A stretch of 64,000 bases of DNA from Microvelia longipes (GCA_018340805.1 JACMZG010001908.1:32734169-32798168), one strand, 5' to 3'. Counted from the first letter of the stretch, positions 10,440 through 23,950 are shown. The notes: generated from the letters alone by a model not told the origin. Made by a program: numbers and translations.

Positions 10440-11145
10440 ATTGCTGTTACAGGCGAATCTAATTTAGTTTGTGTTTATATGCGAGGACTGATAGTGTGAG
10501 GTGGAGAGTTATTTGTGTTACAAGGCGCTTATATAGTTGTTGTTTATATTTGCGAGCTGTATAGGAGGTGGAGAGTATATTGCTGTTACAAGGCGAACTC
10601 ATCTATAGTTGTTGTATATTATGCAGCTGATTTAGTGGAGGTGGAGTGTATTGCTATTTACAGGCGAACTCTATTATAGGTGTTGTTACATTGCAAGCTG
10701 TCGTTAGTGGAGGGGGGAGCATATTGCTGTTACAAGGCGAACTCCATATAGTTGTTGTTATATTGCGAGCTGTATAGTGGAGGTGGAGTCATATTGACTA
10801 TTACAAGCAACTCTCTATAGTTGTTGTTACATTTGCAAGCTGTCTGGTGGAGGGGAGAGTCAATATTGCTGTTACCAAGGCGAACTCTATATAGTTGTTG
10901 TTACATTGCAAGCTGTCTAGTGGAGGGGGAGAGTCATATTGCTGTTAACAAGGCGAACTCTTAGTTGTTGTTAGCATTGCGACCGCTGTCTGGGAGGGGG
11001 GAGTCATTTATTGTTTATATCGAGCTTTTCGTGGAGGTAGAGGTCTTTGCTGTTAAAGGCGACTCTATGTACTTGTGTTATATTGCGAGCTGTTATAGTG
11101 GAGGATTGAGAGGTCATATTATTGTATATATTTGCGAGTGTTATT
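10440..11145 (+). repeat. minisatellite, about 10 units of roughly 73 bp
   Basis: The unit reads approximately ATAGTTGTTGTTATATTGCG, then AGCTGTCTAGTGGAGG, then AGTCATATTGCTGTTAC, then AAGGCGAACTC. The AGGCGA anchor recurs near 10452, 10520, 10589, 10662, 10735, 10877, 10950 and 11056, so the period is about 73 bp. Units differ mainly by one-base insertions and deletions rather than substitutions. Apparent small ORFs here are by-products of the repeat. Confidence 0.85.
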
Positions 11146-11159
11146 ATATAAATAACCAT

Positions 11160-13530
11160 AATTTAACACAGTAGTTTAACACTCAACAGAATAAATATCA
11201 GGATCCATTTACATAATTATAATTAGAGCATATACTAAAGTTTTAAGTTAATCTGCGTTAATCAATAGAAATTTAGTTCTATGATTTATATTGAGTTATT
11301 TTCGTTTCAATAGTTTCTGCGATAGATGTATTTAGTATACTATTATTAAAACATAGTTAAGAATTATTTTAGTTTACAATCGTTCTCAGTTAAAAGTTTT
11401 TGAACCAAATTAGCTTTTTGGTAAAATTTGTCCGAATTAGGTTTTAATTACACTAAAAAATAGCAGGTTAACGTCATTGGTGCAGATGTTTATTGAATTA
11501 TACAATTTTACTTTGTTTCTTAATGGTTAACGTCATCAAAATTCTACTATTCCTTATTTAGGTTTCTTTATTTTGTACAGTTGCAATTTCCAGATAATTT
11601 AACTCAGGAAATATTTTGATTAGAAAAGACTGAGGAAATGATATCTAGCGTTGGACAAATTTCTTTTTGACTAATTATATGTCGCAGTCTTATGAGTTGG
11701 TGACGATAGGTCCCCCTGGATGTTTGACTTCCCCCACCTCAGGCTCCCTGAATAGGGAGGCATGCTTTTAAACTGAGTCACTATATGGGGGATCGAAAGC
11801 CTCCGGTTGAGGAGCACAACAAATCATTGCTCCATATGGTGAGGAGTTATAACCTGTTTAAATGCTATATCATATAAAAAATAAGTTGAATAATGACTTA
11901 TCAAGACGTCAAGTGTCGGGTTCGCCACGTCCTGAATTAGACAAAATCCTACTTATAAACTTCAGTAATCTAACAATGATTCATTACAAGGGTTTATAGT
12001 TGTAACAAAAATGCAAACGATGAGCATAATATCATCGTCTCCAAGTACCGGTAATTTTTAAAAAGTTATTATAGGAGGTAAAACATAACATGTAACCACA
12101 AATAACTAATTATCATACACAAAACAGATTCTTTAGTTAGGGTTGCAACTTAAAATACAAAAGCTTGGTTTAAAGTTATAATATAAAGTGGTTTAGTGTT
12201 GTTTATAAATACTCTCCAACTTATTTAGTCTTACATTAAGTAAGTTTGGTAACTATATTAAAAATTTGTTTGCTTACTTAGTTAATGTACTAATTACTTG
12301 TTATTTTTTAGTCCAACTGTTTATACTAGTTGTTTACATTCAACTGTCTTTTTACCGTTTGGGAAGTTAAATAAACATGTTTAAGTGCGAAACATCCTAA
12401 CACTATCTCTAAAGTAGGGAATCTCGAATGCACCTTATTAAATGATTTTAAGATAATTTATTATTTATTGATATATAATTAAAAAGTTTTTCATACTTAT
12501 TATAATAAAGCACAAGATAACGATAGATTATAAAACTATGTTGCTTTATTTAAGGGAGGAGAGCAGTATAATATCAAAAACACCATTATTAGTTTGGAAA
12601 GGTTGACTTCAGTTTCACTTATAATTCAGTTTCACTATTTTCAACCACTTTATTGCATCTAAAATTTTAACACGTATGAACCTGAGTACTAAGAACAATA
12701 ATCGGAAACAAAGTTGTGTCTATATACATATGTATGAGTGTATTGAATTTCTTGTATCCGCTATACTTTCAACGAGTATCTAAATTCAAAAAAACTTTTG
12801 GCATCAAACAAGGTCTTGAGTGAACTGATTTGTTTGGGTTAATTTACCGGGCGCGTGTCAAAGATTACTAGGCCATCGTCACTTGAAAATTTAAAAAATG
12901 ATAACACCTCTAGATCAAATGATCTATTTCAATGGAAACATGCAAAAATGTACCAATAGCAAGGAAGACCTGATTGGATTATTATTATCAAAATTTGGCG
13001 TTACTTTTAACACTTTAAAATCATCAATAACATTTGTTTCGATAAATAATAATGTGATACGAAGTTTTCCGGAGTACAAAACCTTACACATTTGTGGCAG
13101 GACAGTCAACTAAAATTTTGATGAATGGATAACAGGGTTTTAACAAAATATTTTGTTAATGTACTAGTTTGTTGTCCTTCTAATTATAATTTTTAGACTT
13201 ATTGGGTAGGAAAGCCTCGTTGATAATTAGCAGTTGTTTTTTTATATTATTTAAACGTGGTTGCTAAAGTCCTAATATATAAAATTTGATGCACCGTTCA
13301 CTACCATTTATAAAATTACATCGCTAATATACAGTTGGCAGCTTAGATGGCTTATTATTACAGGCCATTTGAAAAACTTAGTTGCCTTATGATTATTTAC
13401 CATGCGGGTCAGGACCAGGTACTGATTAATTCAAATTACTGCCATATCAGAAACCAAGATTTTTGTTCTTGCAAATTATACGAACACGTCGCTAGATAGT
13501 TTTAGGACTATATATAATAGACGTGAAAAT
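11160..13530. other. intronic sequence without recognisable features
   Basis: This is AT-rich single-copy-looking sequence. A less AT-rich patch at 11690-11845 contains several short G/C runs (TCCCCCTGG, CCCCCACCTCAGG, GGGGGATCG) but no tRNA or snRNA fold that I could justify. No credible coding exon was found. Confidence 0.5.
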
Positions 13531-13634
13531 ATTAAATTCATGATGAATGTCTTTACTCATTCAATTATTAGAAAGTTAAAAGTAATTCATACTCATCAAT
13601 ACTTAATTTTAAACAATACAATATATCGACCACC

Positions 13635-13775
13635 ACTTTTATATATATATTATATATATATATATATTATATATATATTATTATATATATATTTATTTAT
13701 ATATATTATAATATATATATTATATATATATATAGTTATATATAATGATAATACTACAACTATATATATACAGCA
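13635..13775. repeat. TATATA microsatellite
   Basis: Imperfect (TA)n with TTA and ATT interruptions extends over about 140 bp. Any ORF reading Ile-Tyr repeats here is spurious. Confidence 0.9.
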
Positions 13776-13949
13776 CATATCTTAACCACTCTCATGCTTC
13801 TATAATGTTTAAACTATGACTGTCATTTAATATGAGATTTTATTCATACTTCTACGTACTAATCTATAGTTGCTAGTCTTTGCGGCGTATGTACTGCATA
13901 TAATAGCTGATCCAAATGTTTATCATATGCCCAAATTAAATAGATGAGT

Positions 13950-14280
13950 ATATTAAATTGGGGGTGCATAGCTTAATATATCGAGAAACTTGAAACATGT
14001 TTTTGGGCTCCTCAGGGCTTTGTTACTCATTGAGCCTCCTATAAGAGTGATAAAGGTTTAATAATTCATTTTTCGTCAGCTTTTCTCACTTGTTTAGTGT
14101 TTAGTTTTTATTTTTAAACCGTATTATTACAGAAGTTATTTTGTACATTCGTTTTGTCTGTACTAAGTCGAATATATCGATATCTAGTATCGAGGTGTCA
14201 CGATACGTTTCGATGTTAAAATTTCAATCTGTTTCGCATTGGATAAATTCTCAGAGGAGCCCTCTGTATAATATCTATGC
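13950..14280. mobile_element. family B element, diverged copy
   Basis: The left module is visible as GGTGCATAGCTTAATATATC, GAAACATGTTTTTGGGCTCC and TCAGGGCTTTG. The right end is visible as TTTCGATGTTAAAATTTCAA followed by AGGAGCCCTCTGTATAATAT. It has more substitutions than the copy at 61631, so it is probably older. Confidence 0.65.
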
Positions 14281-14764
14281 AAACGTATATAGTAAGGCAT
14301 TACAGCATTGGAGAATTTAACCTTATGGAAAAATCAAAAAAGTACCTGAACAATTCTATTATTATTTCATCAAATAAACAGCTGACATTGCACGTAGTGT
14401 TACAGTATACTTATGAAATACGATTGTTTATAATAAAAACAAAGTAAAAAATTAGCCAAAGCCGACAAAGATTTTGATTGTTTAACCTTATTCAAACTCG
14501 TGGAGTAGTTTAATTGAGGTATATAGAGCATTTGAGCTTCTCTTAAAATCAGATAATAGGGTATGGCCTCATCTAGTAAATACCTCGTAGGGGAATTACT
14601 TTATGATTTTAACAAAGTTTTCAGGACATTGTATAACATGATTTTTTTTTAAATTGAAGCTTATTCGCAGAAAGGTACGTCGGAATCCTACTTCGTGATG
14701 AGAATACCTTTACTCGTGATGGGAATCCTACGCCTCGAACAAAACAGTGCAGTGTAATGAAGAG

Positions 14765-15370
14765 CATACACTGATGAGAAATGACTTTTTCTGACCAAAC
14801 TAATTATAGTTAGGGCATATTTTGTGGTGTGAAAAAGATTTTATTGCCGGCTCTAGAATTTAGTTAATTGAAACACGTTTTTGTCAATCTAACTAAACGA
14901 TTTAGTTGAAAAGATATTTAGTTGTGTCAACTAAACTAGTAGTTAATCACAAGTCAAAATATTGGATTCTAAATAAAAAAAATAGTAGCGCGATGAAAGA
15001 ATTGTAGTTAAGATTTTTTTCTATCTTCAACTATTTGTTTGTTGAGCGCTACGTTCAACCGTATGGGCAGTGAAAGTTTCAGTTGTATACAGAATGAAGT
15101 AGTTAAGTTTTAGTGTACTGTTTTTAACTATTTTACAGTTTGTACAAAATGTGTAACTATACGTTAGTTACAATAGCTTTTTCTGTAGAGCAACTAGACT
15201 ATTTGTTAGGATTTTTAAATTTAACCTATACTTTTAGTTTACTTAATATATAACAGTTGGAAGCATGGAGTGCTAGTTAGTTATAACTGAACAAAAATAG
15301 TAGTTCGGATTCGCTGCTACTGACTATCTAACAGTTGGGACCAATGGTAAACCATAGTTAATTACCAATA
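14765..15370. repeat. sequence rich in TTTAGTT/AACTAAA motifs, possible end of a large element
   Basis: It begins near CATACACTGATGAGAAA. At least nine TTTAGTT, TAGTTAA or AACTAAA motifs occur between 14865 and 15240. A second motif-rich stretch occurs on the far side of the assembly gap (19200-19500), which ends with the reverse complement of a similar TATACACTGAGAAA terminus near 19640. No coding sequence was found. Confidence 0.35.
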
Positions 15371-15404
15371 AGCGGCTGTTGTTTATCACTAGTGGATATT
15401 ATAA

Positions 15405-15500
15405 TTTTTACTTCTCTCCCTTCTACAATAGTCGTATGGGAAAGTATTGTGTTCACCAAAAAAAAACGAACCGGAATGCCACCCTTATTTCATGTATAAA
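15405..15500 (+). repeat. family C repeat, 5' fragment
   Basis: It contains the family C start pattern: CTACAATAGTCGTATGGGAA, then AGTATTGTGTT, then an A-run, then AACCGGAATGCCACC. It is truncated after about 95 bp. Confidence 0.55.
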
Positions 15501-17734
15501 CATTTAAGATTGTCAATTGTTATTCTAAGTTTATTCCCAGATTATGAAAAACATGACATAGTATGTAAAAAGATATACAATTAAACCAGTAACCGTTATA
15601 GTTTATAAATTTTTGCGAATAACTTGGGGAAAATTACATCCTATGACTATTGGTATGTAGACCTAATTACGATTATATAATTGGTCACAAACATGGTCAA
15701 GATTACAAAATACGTTAGTGCATATCCATATTATCAAGATATATTCTCAGGAAAAAGATTACAGGGAAAGAAGGATATACAATCCGTTTTTTCATATATG
15801 TTTTCTGTCACAGGTAAAAAGAGGGAAGAAGGCTTTATTCATTTGAAATTTCTTTGTTAATTCTCAAGATTGAGTACTACATAAAAGGGGTTATCTGGTG
15901 GTGTTGATGACCATCTGGTAATCTATATAGACAGAATGTCAAAGGAGCGTTTAAAATTGTTAACAGGCTGTCTATAATGTATAAGAAAAAGTTTTTAATT
16001 GTTATGAGAATAAATTCAATGTTCAGAATTATTGTTTCCACAGTTATAAGGTTAAGTTTTTTAATTTTTGTATTGCCTCCTACTTTTTTTTTAAAAAAGA
16101 GAAGCTTTGTAAAGAAAAAACCACCACACTTTTGTTATCAAATGTCCCCTTGCAGAACCTTACTGCAAAAAACAAAAAAAATTTGTCTGTGTAGGTATAT
16201 GTATGGAATTTTCATGATTTTTTCTTATTAGAAGTGTACGGTGAATGTATTTCGATCTGTGACTAAGCTATTGTATATAGTATGTATGTACATATTATGG
16301 CGCGAAATAAAAGATGTAATTTATATTCATTCATATTTGGCTCAAGCTCATTAAGTTCCTATCTGATGTGTCTTAGTTCAAAGGTAAAAAAGAAATGCTA
16401 TATCTACAATGCGATAGTACTTTTTTATTCGCATAAAACTATTAAGGAACCACCACCCCCCATTATGACAGAACCCTTTATACAATGAAACCTTTTGGAG
16501 AACTGTACTTTACTTTGAGTATAGCATCCGAACCAAACGTTCACATTTGCACAATCAAATAGCGACCCTTACGGTAATGCTTAAGAACTTGATGGTGCTT
16601 ACTTGTTGCAATGATGCAAGTCAAAAAACATAGCGAGCGTACAATAAAGAGCCTAAGCGGAAAGGGATAATACTTTTAACTATCAACCCTACATTACATT
16701 TCCGTGCAATGTACCAATGTGACCAAATCTGATAGGGAGCAAATTATGGGGGCCCCCAAACAACTTTTACATTTATGTAACTCATTATTGATGCAAGCTT
16801 TTACTTGGTAAGTTTTTTCTGTCTTGTGATGGTGAGCCCATGGGACTTAATTTAGGTCCACATGGTTTTTGCTTCTATTCCTATAAGGAGGGGGGAAGCC
16901 ATAGTATTTTGGCAAAAATGTAGACTACCCATGTTTTTTCATGTACTGCCTTATTATACGTCTTACATTCAGATATTTCAAATGACAAAGAAAATTGTCC
17001 TGTCTGTATATGTATGTAAGTGTTGTGTATATGTATATGTGCACTTTTTCTTGTAACACGGTGTATGTAGACCAAATGGCTCAAAGCCGATGTTAAATGA
17101 AGTGTGACTTTTCTTGGTAAACTGATTGGTGATTTGTCCTCTGTTGTGAATGTCCCTGATATGACTTTATTTTATTTTGTTCCTGTTTATTACCGTAGCT
17201 ATTCATTAAGAATGTAGTAAGTAATTACCTAATTTATTTCATGTACTTGTTAATACAGAAATTATAAATCATAGTATTTATATTTTTTAAGTTCATATTT
17301 TAATTAGTCCCCTAATATTTCTGAACCTCCCTCATTCATAATTCGTATTTAAAAACCCCGCACTCCAGCCATGGCTGCCGCGGAATTGTCAACATTGAAA
17401 TATATGAAGTAAACAATAAAATAAAAACTAATATAATTAATATTTTATAAAGACAATTACATTACTAAACGGTTAATGTATATACTACTCTAGGATTTTC
17501 AATTAAAATTGTGAGGTCGTTTCGTCTTATGTAAGTAAGTTAACAGGGAAAGTTTGCCATATACGTACAATCACATAATTACACAATAAATACGACTACC
17601 ATCACACTGCAGCAGGACAGACATAAATAACAGAAATGTTTTTCGATTTTTGCGATCTGTAATGACTGTAAGTGCTGCAACGTATATAGATTATTTTGAT
17701 GAAATCAGGTGTCACATTTTGCGCATTTGCACAT
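15500..17734. other. intronic sequence without recognisable genes
   Basis: No credible exon, RNA gene or complete mobile element was seen. Around 16860-17080 a stretch with GTCCTGTCTGTATATGTATG resembles the TG-rich core of family C but lacks its other blocks. Confidence 0.45.
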
Positions 17735-18734
17735 NNNNNNNNNNNNNNNNNNNNNNNNNNNNNNNNNNNNNNNNNNNNNNNNNNNNNNNNNNNNNNNNNN
17801 NNNNNNNNNNNNNNNNNNNNNNNNNNNNNNNNNNNNNNNNNNNNNNNNNNNNNNNNNNNNNNNNNNNNNNNNNNNNNNNNNNNNNNNNNNNNNNNNNNNN
17901 NNNNNNNNNNNNNNNNNNNNNNNNNNNNNNNNNNNNNNNNNNNNNNNNNNNNNNNNNNNNNNNNNNNNNNNNNNNNNNNNNNNNNNNNNNNNNNNNNNNN
18001 NNNNNNNNNNNNNNNNNNNNNNNNNNNNNNNNNNNNNNNNNNNNNNNNNNNNNNNNNNNNNNNNNNNNNNNNNNNNNNNNNNNNNNNNNNNNNNNNNNNN
18101 NNNNNNNNNNNNNNNNNNNNNNNNNNNNNNNNNNNNNNNNNNNNNNNNNNNNNNNNNNNNNNNNNNNNNNNNNNNNNNNNNNNNNNNNNNNNNNNNNNNN
18201 NNNNNNNNNNNNNNNNNNNNNNNNNNNNNNNNNNNNNNNNNNNNNNNNNNNNNNNNNNNNNNNNNNNNNNNNNNNNNNNNNNNNNNNNNNNNNNNNNNNN
18301 NNNNNNNNNNNNNNNNNNNNNNNNNNNNNNNNNNNNNNNNNNNNNNNNNNNNNNNNNNNNNNNNNNNNNNNNNNNNNNNNNNNNNNNNNNNNNNNNNNNN
18401 NNNNNNNNNNNNNNNNNNNNNNNNNNNNNNNNNNNNNNNNNNNNNNNNNNNNNNNNNNNNNNNNNNNNNNNNNNNNNNNNNNNNNNNNNNNNNNNNNNNN
18501 NNNNNNNNNNNNNNNNNNNNNNNNNNNNNNNNNNNNNNNNNNNNNNNNNNNNNNNNNNNNNNNNNNNNNNNNNNNNNNNNNNNNNNNNNNNNNNNNNNNN
18601 NNNNNNNNNNNNNNNNNNNNNNNNNNNNNNNNNNNNNNNNNNNNNNNNNNNNNNNNNNNNNNNNNNNNNNNNNNNNNNNNNNNNNNNNNNNNNNNNNNNN
18701 NNNNNNNNNNNNNNNNNNNNNNNNNNNNNNNNNN
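17735..18734. other. assembly gap, exactly 1000 N
   Basis: The round number indicates a placeholder gap of unknown true size between scaffolded contigs. Tandem repeats directly follow it. Any reading frame across it is meaningless. Confidence 0.98.
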
Positions 18735-19075
18735 TGTATCGTACAGTAGAGGCAGACTAGAAAATACCAGTTCTCTTACTGTACGTACAGTAGAGGCAAT
18801 AGAAAAATAGAGTTGGCCTCTACTGTTGTACTAGTAGACGGCCAACTATGAAAATAGAGTTGGTTCTAGCTGGTTGTACTGTTAGAGACGTAAAATTAAT
18901 AAGAAGAGCTACTAGAAATTATGCGTAGACGGCTACTAAGAATTAATAGGAAGAGGCTACTAGAAATTGTAGGGCTACTAGAAATTATGGTAAGAGGCTA
19001 CTGAAATTATAGAAGAGGCTACTAGAAATAAAGTAGAGGCACTAGAAAATTTAGTACGGCTTACCTAGAATATAT
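18735..19075 (+). repeat. short tandem repeats at the edge of the gap
   Basis: Degenerate units of about 28-35 bp built on AGAGGCTACTAGAAATTAT recur at least eight times. The first part (TACAGTAGAGGCA) shows a related unit. Units vary by small indels. This array probably broke the assembly at the adjacent gap. Confidence 0.8.
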
Positions 19076-19199
19076 AGTTGCTGGCAACACGAATCATATA
19101 TGTTTGTTGCAGCCAGAATTGTTATGTAGATGCAAGAGAATATGGATTCCGCCAACTTAGAAGTTCTAGTATGAGTCAACCAGAAGTTACTTGGGTGAC

Positions 19200-19640
19200 T
19201 CAAAAATTCTTTGCACCTAACTAAAAGGTTTAGTTTACCTAAAGAACCACTCAGTATTTCCAACTGTACGGCTTACAACACTGCCCTTACAACACACTAG
19301 TCGACCTACTAAATTCGTTCAGTGGCGTTAGACTATGTTTAGTTCCTTCTACTATACACAACCTCTAAACAAATGTTTTAGTTAAAGAACTTGATCCTTT
19401 ACTATGTCCAATGTAATGTTTTTATTTGACTCAACTGAAGTACTTTAACTGAAACCTTTAGCTGATACCAACAAACTCTTAACTAATAATATTTAGATTA
19501 ATTCGCAACATGCCTTACACTAATCTTTTCTGTGTGGATTAGCTATATTCCTAGTTGTCCTAGATTCTTACTGAATTTTTCTGTTTGCGACCAATGTTTT
19601 TCCTATTGCTCCTACACGGAATTTTTTCTCAGTGTATAGT
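19200..19640. repeat. second TTTAGTT-rich stretch, right of the gap
   Basis: It contains TTTAGTTTACC, TTTAGTTCC, TTTTAGTTAAAG, CTTTAGCTG and CTTAACTAAT. It ends near TTCTCAGTGTATAG, whose complement resembles the left stretch boundary at 14767. It may be the other end of one large element spanning the gap; this is an inference. Confidence 0.3.
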
Positions 19641-19689
19641 CAATATGCTTCAACAATTCCACTGCACAAAATTATGTTTATCACGCTGT

Positions 19690-20040
19690 TTTTTTAACAA
19701 AGTTTTGTTAAAAAAACTCATTATTACGGGTTAATGAGGTCATCAAAAAATTATTTTCTGAATAGCACAACTACATCTATAGAATATTTTTTGTACAATG
19801 TTTAAACTCTTTAGCATAAATACACTGGGCGCTATGATGATAACAGACACACACATACACAAAACTTTGCAAGAACCACTCAGGAGGCCTAAAATCGCTT
19901 GAAACGCATAATTCCGTTTTTAATCTTGGTTTCGGAATTTTCGCCAACCCACATACTTGTTCTATCATACCTATCGGTTATAAATGAGGTAAATTAAAAA
20001 TTATAACCTCAAATAACAATAACCTCCGTTTCAAAAAAGA
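19690..20040 (-). repeat. family C interspersed repeat
   Basis: In reverse orientation it carries the conserved blocks: AACCGGGAT-like region, CCTCCTGAGTGGTTCTTGC, TGTGTGTGTCTGTTATCATC, TTTATGCTAAAGAGTTTAAAC, and ATGACCTCATTAACCCGTAA. The TG-rich core is shared by all copies. Confidence 0.75.
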
Positions 20041-21404
20041 GGTAAGTGAAATTATTGCAGCGGAAACAAGAAAAGCAGCTTCATTTTTGAAAACTTTGTA
20101 AATTAATTTTTTAGCGAATTTCCTTTAGAAAAAATTCACTAATGGGATATTTATATATTTTACATACAAAAATCTTCGTTTTAAGTACATGTTTAATTAA
20201 TTTTATTACACAAAAGAGATGAGAAATCTTTGAAAATCGTATTAAACAATCCGCCAACCCTTTTTGATGAAGCTGAAGCATTGCCATACATATTCCTCTC
20301 TAACTCTTTGAACGGGAGGAGGGGGTGTGTTAAAGATAAGTACTAAGAAATAGATACTAATAATTATTATTTCTACCCATTATATTTCTATGGGTAGGAT
20401 ATAGGATATTATTTCTATATTAATAAATATAGGACCCTAATTTGTTATTATAATCTATCTATCTTAGTAGTTATTACAATCAATTGATTATCTTATAATT
20501 GATCTTTAAGTTATGTGAATCTATGAATTACGTCTATTGAGTTTTATAAAGAAAAAGTGCAGATAAATCAGTGTTGAGCACTAATAACAAAATAAAAATA
20601 GAATCATAAAATGCTACCTTGAGAGTACGTAAAACTAGATTGGTGCACGAGCATTTTGTCGTGTATCACTATAACAACGCGATCATGACGTATTGGTAGT
20701 AAGTACCAGACTGACTTCAGTCTTTAGATGCAGGGGGCCCTGAGAGTAGGGCTTGCAACGTCTACAGTGGGGGGGAGTTCACAGTCCTTACTAATGTAAG
20801 GACGCTAAGCGTGTCTAATAATATTACAAATCTTTAAGTTACTTAAAAATTTAAGTGTGTATATAAGTAAATAGCAATAAATAATAAATAACATAAAAAA
20901 TGCAAATAAATAGCATTATTGGTAAATAAAGGGCCGTTTTAGGGCTTTTCGGCCCATCAAGGTAAACACACTATAGCATTATCTATGCTATAAGTATTAA
21001 TGAAAATTAGCAAAATATTTATACTACATATATTATTTATATCAACTGAGAGCATAGCTGAGGTGCGAACCCCGGACCTACGGTACCAAAATCCGAAATC
21101 AAGTCTTCATACGATCAAGGCAAGGAAGGCAGACTTTAGCATTATCCAGATTTCAGAAATAATTATGCTCTCCACCCTAATTCCTTCATTAGATGCCAAA
21201 AAAAAATAGTTGCTATAAAAAAACAAGAGAAAACAAATGATTTGTAAAGTTTTTAAATTTTTAGAATTTATTATTCTTATGTAATTCGTTAAAAAAATTA
21301 AAGAAATACCACAACTATTTATCGAAGGCCTGTAGATCGAATTTGACCAAGAGGCCAAGTTCCAATTAAATGTTTACTTAGGGTCACTTATTTAAGCATA
21401 TTTT

Positions 21405-21760
21405 ATTTATTTTATTTTTACTTTTCCTTATTTATACCGTAGTTACATAGGAAAAGAATTGTGTTTGCAAAAAAATCCAAAACCGGGATGTCACCGGAAT
21501 TATTCGTTTCAGACGATTTAAGGCCTCCTGAGTGGTTTTCGCAAAGTAGTCTGTCTGTATATGTATGTGTCTGTTATTATCGTAGCTCCCAATGTATTTA
21601 TTCTAGAGAGTTGAAACTTTGTACAAAAATTAGTCTATAGATGTAGTCGTGCTGTCCAGAAAATATTTTTTATGACGACATTAAATCACAAAAAATGACT
21701 CAGCAAAAATTTTGAAAAGACATAAAACTTGGGAATATGTAGTGATTTGATTGATATTAA
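21405..21760 (+). repeat. family C interspersed repeat
   Basis: It starts with ATAGGAAAAGAATTGTGTTT. It then has AAAACCGGGATGTCACCGG, GGCCTCCTGAGTGGTTTTC, CTGTCTGTATATGTATGTG, TATCGTAGCTCCCAATG and GAGTTGAAACTTTGTACAAA. This is one of the clearest copies. Confidence 0.8.
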
Positions 21761-23204
21761 ATAAAAAAATAAAATAGAAAAAGAATAAATAAAATGAAAA
21801 AAAGAAATAATAATACTGTGAACAATAACTCGTATTATTTGAGTAACTTTGATTCTCTAATTCTTCTAATTCTCTAAACATTTTTCAAACATATTTTCAT
21901 GGTTTTGTAAAGTTCATACATAGATTAAGTGTTCTAAATTTAGTGTAATGTTTACACTCGAATACATCGACCGGTGAAATCGTGGAGCATATTCACTAAA
22001 TTAGTCGGAAAGAAGCTAAATTTAAGTTCTTACTGCATTTCTAGTTGTATAAAGAAATGTTACATAAAATCAAGATATGACTAATAAGGTATTGACAAGG
22101 TTCCACACAACTCGACAAGTTGTTATTTTTGAAAGCTACTTCATTTTTAATTATTATACAGAAGTAGAGGTCAATCCTATGCGGCGCCATGAAAGTAGAA
22201 CAGATTCAATTTTTAAAGATATTTTAAGATTTTTAAATTACGACAAAATATTAATAGTATACAAAATAAACGTTAAGAGATTTTAGAATTAGCATGTTCA
22301 ATTAAGATCAAGGTCGACGATGAGGCAAAAAAAGAATGAAGAAGAAGTGAGAAGAAGATGTGAATTAAATAAAGAGTTCATGAAATATAAATGGAATAAT
22401 AAAAAATTATCTCCATAAAATAAAAGGCAACATAGAAGACAGCAGAATATAAAGGTAGAGCCTTATTGAAAAGCCTGTAAAAATGTAGAGAAACTCCTTT
22501 AGTCCCTGGATTGAGACTCACTAAGCTTGCCCGAAGGGGCTTGGAGGGATCAAGTTAATGTTGAACATGTGATAAATAAATAAACGTACGTTGATTTCAA
22601 AGTTAATGTCATTTAATTATGCCATCAACGAATCCTAGTGATGTTTTTGTTTGTTTACCAAGTAAAGATTTTATCTTAAAGAGTTACTCGCACCTTTTTG
22701 AATTATTCTTTAAAACAAAGGATACCATGTAATAAGCAAGAATCTCCAAAAAGTTCGTTTGCGTTACATCTGAATAATATTGTTTTGTTGTTGTTGTTAA
22801 TTTGCAGATAAATGTCCATATCTCATATGCGGACTCAACTAACCTTTAAAGTTTTTTTTTTGGTTATTTTGATCTTTAAACTTTTTTAACTATTGGTGTT
22901 AGTAATTTTATGTAATTTTTGCTGTTGTTTCAAATGGTGATGATGTTTGAGTTGCCTCTTATTTCGAAGAAATGGCTTTTCTTCTGGTTTAACTCCTGTT
23001 CTCAGGCTTGAGTTGTAGCTTATTACCTATCCAATAATTTAATTTATTTTTTTGGTTGATTATAATTTGATTTAATTTGATTTAAATCTGAATAATATTG
23101 AATTTTAAAAATATGTTCAAGGGCAGGTAAATCTTAATTCGTCCATATTGTGGCGAAAATTTAAACTAACCCGTGACATCATTTTGGTTTTTCATTTTTT
23201 TAAA

Positions 23205-23950
23205 ACCTTTTTTTACTTTTCCTTTTTTATACTGTAGGTATATAGGAAAAGTATTGTGTTTGCGAAGAATACCTGAAACCGGGATTTCACCTGAATTATC
23301 CGTTTTACGTATTTTTAAGACCTCCTAAATGATTTTCACTAAGTTTTCTGTGTGTGTGTGTGTCTGTTGTTATCGTAGCTCCGCAGCGTATTTATGCTAG
23401 AGTTGAAACATGGTACAAAAAACAATCTTTAGGTCTAGTTGTGCTATCCGGAAAAAATTTGTATGACGTATTTAACTGGAAATAATGATTTAGCAAAAAT
23501 TTCTAAAAATCATAAATTGCGAAAAGATATTGTTGATTAATTTGAGATTGGTAGACATATATAAGTTTTATCACATTGTCAGTGTTAGTTCAATGTTTAT
23601 CGAATCACTTTTATTCGCTTTTTATTTTTTTAATTTATTTATTATTTTTTGGAGGTCGCCTACTAGTGTAGACTACTATAATAGTAGTAGACTACTATTC
23701 GCTTTCTAAAAAATAGTAAAAAATCTAAAAATAATCCAATTGAGTTAAAATTTGATACAAGTGTATTTCTTTATGTCCAAAATAGGTGTAATTAATCTTG
23801 TTTTAATAGGTCAAGTATATTTACGGGATTTGTTGGATCATAAAAGTTAAGCAGCATAGCGAGGTAATGCCAGGATGGGTGATCACTGAGAATAAAAGTA
23901 ATGTAATTCAATCTAAGGACGAGCGAAGCGTGTCCGAAGACGAATTTTTA
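23205..23950 (+). repeat. family C interspersed repeat, long copy
   Basis: It has the same blocks as the copy at 21405, extended rightward through TTGTTGGATCATAA to a tail containing GGACGAGCGAAGCGTGTCCG. The GAGCGAAGCG tail recurs in the copies at 34720 (reverse) and 58560. Confidence 0.8.

Noticed and set aside
11690..11845. G/C-run-rich patch resembling a structured RNA
   Set aside because: No match to a known snRNA, tRNA or SINE promoter by eye.
13540..13785. Plus-strand frame rich in Ile and Tyr
   Set aside because: It is a product of the TATATA microsatellite.
17650..18810. Long reading frames of 346-386 codons across 17650-18810
   Set aside because: They consist almost entirely of the 1000-N gap.
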